Source: an uncultured Verrucomicrobiota bacterium (GTDB lineage Bacteria > Verrucomicrobiota > Kiritimatiellia > RFP12 > UBA1067). Taken from it: 7,135 bases of DNA. Shown here piece after piece: positions 5,371 through 7,135 of this stretch. The position numbers and the translations under genes are program-made. Location of the stretch: positions 1-7,135 of the forward strand of contig CALZAJ010000080.1 of the NCBI GenBank assembly GCA_945613785.1. The letters run 5' to 3'. The notes beneath the pieces are model-generated. The model saw nothing but the letters and a program-made list of their open reading frames with translations, was not told the DNA's origin and searched no databases. Position 1 is the stretch's first letter. Each line of letters begins with the position of its first letter.

Positions 5371-5913
5371 ACGAGACCAAAAGTCTTCCAATTTGGCAAT
5401 TGACTTGACGCCCTTTGAGGATTCAAGCGAGCCAGAGACGTCCAATACGTCCGCCCCTGCGACAAGCGCGGCCTCCAGGTTATCGACCGAAATGCCGCCG
5501 GCGAGAATCGTCGTCCAAGGACCTTTTCGAAGCGCCGTTTCGCCGTCCCCGTGAGTGCTATCGAAGAGGAGCGCGTCGGCGGTTTCCGCGCCGCCGGCGA
5601 GCGTCCAGACTTCAAAGCCCTCGGACTTGAGCGCGGCGACCTCCTCGGCCGTCGCCCGCCGATGGAGCTGCACGATCTGGAAGCCGACCTCTCGGGCCAC
5701 CGTCTGGATTTCCTCAACGGTCGACGTCGTGAAGACGCCCACCAACCGGGCCGCACCCTTCACCGTGGCGGCAATGGACTTCGCAAGCGGCACCGACACC
5801 TGACGCGGCGACCCCGCGGCAAAGATCAGCCCCAGGTAATTCGCACCGAGTTCCTCGGCCCGCATCGCAAACGTGGCATCGTTCACTCCACAGACTTTGA
5901 TTCGTTCTGTCAT
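5347..5913 (-). CDS. trpF: Phosphoribosylanthranilate isomerase TrpF
   Basis: TrpF performs the Amadori rearrangement of N-(5-phosphoribosyl)anthranilate to CdRP in tryptophan synthesis; it is a cytoplasmic TIM barrel. The 188-aa product opens with IKVCGV, in which C8 is the catalytic base. It continues with GANYLGLIFAAGSPRQVS (24-40), RLVGVF (56-61), VQLH (81-84), LLFDS with the catalytic acid D118, ILAGGIS (136-142) and LDVSGSLES (157-165). It is slightly short (usual 195-215 aa) and departs from the common form at some sites: QLHR instead of QLHG, HGDGE instead of GGTGK, and DVSGS instead of DVSSG. The identity is still clear. The ATG at 5913 is the only sensible start, but it has no Shine-Dalgarno and abuts an inverted repeat. 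No other trp gene is in the window. Its last codons carry the leu promoter. Confidence 0.93.
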   Translation of the reverse strand: MTERIKVCGVNDATFAMRAEELGANYLGLIFAAGSPRQVSVPLAKSIAATVKGAARLVGVFTTSTVEEIQTVAREVGFQIVQLHRRATAEEVAALKSEGFEVWTLAGGAETADALLFDSTHGDGETALRKGPWTTILAGGISVDNLEAALVAGADVLDVSGSLESSKGVKSIAKLEDFWSRLTALRGF

Positions 5914-5939
5914 GAGCCGTATGATACCATAAACGGCTC
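5914..5939. repeat. Inverted repeat immediately upstream of the trpF start codon
   Basis: GAGCCGT (5914-5920) and ACGGCTC (5933-5939) form a 7-bp inverted repeat around a 12-nt AT-rich centre that itself contains ATG...CAT. On the minus strand it ends exactly at the trpF ATG. It contains TATCAT, a possible -10 box, but no good -35 box lies upstream. It could be an operator or an mRNA hairpin limiting trpF initiation. The sequence alone does not decide. Confidence 0.5.
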
Positions 5940-5984
5940 GTCATTCGTACTCGAAAAAGCACTCGGACGGCAGGCTCCTCTGCG

Positions 5985-7135
5985 TTACCGCGCGACGCCC
6001 AGCGGTCCGATGGCGCGCCATTTGCCGCGGCACCAGCGGACGGACGAACCGAGCAGCAGGACGAGGATGTAGGGGATGCCGGTCATCCACAGCTGGACCA
6101 TCGATCCGTGGAGCCAGATGACGACGCCCGCCAACGCAATCCAGAGGAAGGAGCCGAGCAGCATCCACAGGAAGACGAAGCGCGTATCGCCCGCGCCCTT
6201 GAGTCCGCCCGTGATGATCACGTCCGCGGCATCGAAGAGCATCCAGAGGGACATCACGCTCAGGAGCTGGAATCCGAGCTCGGCAAAGCGCGTATCCCCC
6301 TGCGCTTCCGGCGGCGTGAAGAACGCGAGAATCGGATTGTGGAAGACGAGGACGATGACGAAGAGCGCCACCTGAAACGCAAGTCCCAGACGAAGCGCCT
6401 TGCCGAGCACCTTGGCCGCGCCATCGGTATCCCCGCGGCCGCAGAACTGTCCGACCAGAGTCTGCGCGCCGATCGAAAATCCGAGCAGCGGCGCGAAGAG
6501 CAGCCAGTTGATGGTGAAGCAGGCATTTGAGACGGCGGACTCCAGTTCTCCCATGAGTCCGGTCATGAACACGAAGATCGTGAAGGACAGCATGTTCAGG
6601 ATCTCGAAGCCACCCGCCGGGAAGCCGAAACGGAGAATGCGTCCCAGCAGCGTCCACATCGGCAACACGTCCCCCTTCGTCCCGCCGGTCGGGACGCGAC
6701 GGAACTCCCGCGCGATCACCACGCGGAGCAGCACGTATTGGAGGGCCTGTGAGATCACCGTCGCCCAGGCTGCGCCGGCAATGCCCAGCTTCGGGAAGCC
6801 CCAGCAGCCGAAGATCAGCAGCGGATCGACCGCGATGTTGAAGAGATTGCCGATCAGGTTGATCCAGAAGACGACCCGCGTCCTGCCGATGCCAGTCAGG
6901 TAAGAGGATGCGGCCGTCTGCGCCAGGAGGAAGAAGCCGCCCAGCATCGCGACCTCATAGTAGGCACACTCCATCGGCACCAGCTCGGGCACCGCGGCGA
7001 TCCACGGAAAGAGCGCGTCACCGGCCCACACGAGCGGCAGCAGGAGCAGGAAGGACAGCACCGACGTCCATTCGCCCGCACGGAAGAAGCGACGTCCGCC
7101 CGCCGCATCACCCGCACCGTGGCACTGGGCGACGA
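5985..7135 (-). CDS. MATE-family multidrug/toxin exporter (N-terminus outside window)
   Basis: This is an integral inner-membrane protein of the MATE family, which exports drugs or metabolites in exchange for Na+ or H+. The frame stays open to the right edge. The visible product begins VAQCHGAGD, matching the conserved (V/S)Q..GAG(D) motif after the first helices of MATE proteins, so roughly 60-70 N-terminal residues are missing. About 383 residues are visible, with many hydrophobic spans, for example SFLLLLPLVW and VALFVIVLVFHNPILAFF. The second-half counterpart motif GQFCGRGDTDGAAKV is present, as is GGLKGAGDTRF near the C-terminus. Both halves thus show the internal duplication of the family. 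A GTG at 7061 could look like a start, but the conserved GAGD upstream shows translation begins earlier. Substrate unknown. It lies 71 bp upstream of trpF in the same direction, and no convincing terminator separates them. Confidence 0.93.
   Translation of the reverse strand, partial: VAQCHGAGDAAGGRRFFRAGEWTSVLSFLLLLPLVWAGDALFPWIAAVPELVPMECAYYEVAMLGGFFLLAQTAASSYLTGIGRTRVVFWINLIGNLFNIAVDPLLIFGCWGFPKLGIAGAAWATVISQALQYVLLRVVIAREFRRVPTGGTKGDVLPMWTLLGRILRFGFPAGGFEILNMLSFTIFVFMTGLMGELESAVSNACFTINWLLFAPLLGFSIGAQTLVGQFCGRGDTDGAAKVLGKALRLGLAFQVALFVIVLVFHNPILAFFTPPEAQGDTRFAELGFQLLSVMSLWMLFDAADVIITGGLKGAGDTRFVFLWMLLGSFLWIALAGVVIWLHGSMVQLWMTGIPYILVLLLGSSVRWCRGKWRAIGPLGVAR

Noticed and set aside
5940..5984. 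Possible terminator between the MATE gene and trpF (GCAG/CTGC at 5970-5983 and a T5 run at 5954-5958 on the minus strand)
   Set aside because: The stem is only 4 bp and the T-run is more than 10 nt away from it, so it does not form an intrinsic terminator.
7059..7061. GTG at 7061 as the start of the MATE gene
   Set aside because: The frame continues upstream to the window edge and encodes the conserved VAQ..GAGD motif, so the real start is outside the window.
1..7135. CRISPR arrays, tRNA/rRNA genes, insertion sequences or attachment sites
   Set aside because: No 25-40 bp direct repeats with spacers, no recognisable structured RNA genes and no transposase frames. The only repeats are the short degenerate heptamers and small inverted repeats listed.

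Overview
The window comes from a GC-rich bacterial chromosome. Six protein genes are recognised. One reads rightward: the 3' part of mfd at the left edge. Five read leftward: a MATE-type exporter cut by the right edge, trpF, leuA, leuC and leuD. Coding sequence is strongly GC-biased at third codon positions, while the spacers are AT-richer and carry degenerate 7-bp repeats. I cannot name the species. The split LeuC/LeuD of the short 'homoaconitase-like' type and the heptamer-filled spacers would fit a PVC-group bacterium (Kiritimatiellota, Lentisphaerota or Verrucomicrobiota), but that is a weak guess.

Layout, left to right: mfd C-terminal half (1-1525, +); a 30-bp convergent gap; leuD (1556-2053, -); a 110-bp spacer with GTCTC heptamers in both orientations that form a long hairpin; leuC (2164-3417, -); a 65-bp spacer; leuA (3483-5072, -); a 274-bp leader region (5073-5346); trpF (5347-5913, -); a 71-bp spacer with an inverted repeat touching the trpF start; MATE exporter (5985 to the edge, -).

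The most interesting part is the leader region between trpF and leuA. Read on the minus strand it contains, in order: a near-consensus sigma-70-type promoter inside the end of trpF (TTGACT, 18 bp, TATAAT, with the trpF TGA stop acting as the TGn extended -10); a 22-codon ORF with seven leucines, including LLLGGLLLAL, six of them CTT codons that are almost absent from leuA itself; and an 11-bp terminator hairpin followed by a T-rich run. The leader stop codon lies in a segment that can pair with the 5' arm of the terminator (9 bp plus 3 bp), forming an antiterminator. This is the architecture of a ribosome-mediated leucine attenuator (a leuL leader), which would let leucyl-tRNA supply control leuA-leuC-leuD. 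No database annotation was used, and the short ORF is easily missed.

Together leuA, leuC and leuD provide the first two steps of leucine synthesis (2-isopropylmalate synthase, then isopropylmalate isomerase). leuB, for the third step, is not in the window. trpF (tryptophan synthesis), the exporter and mfd have no evident functional link to the leu genes.
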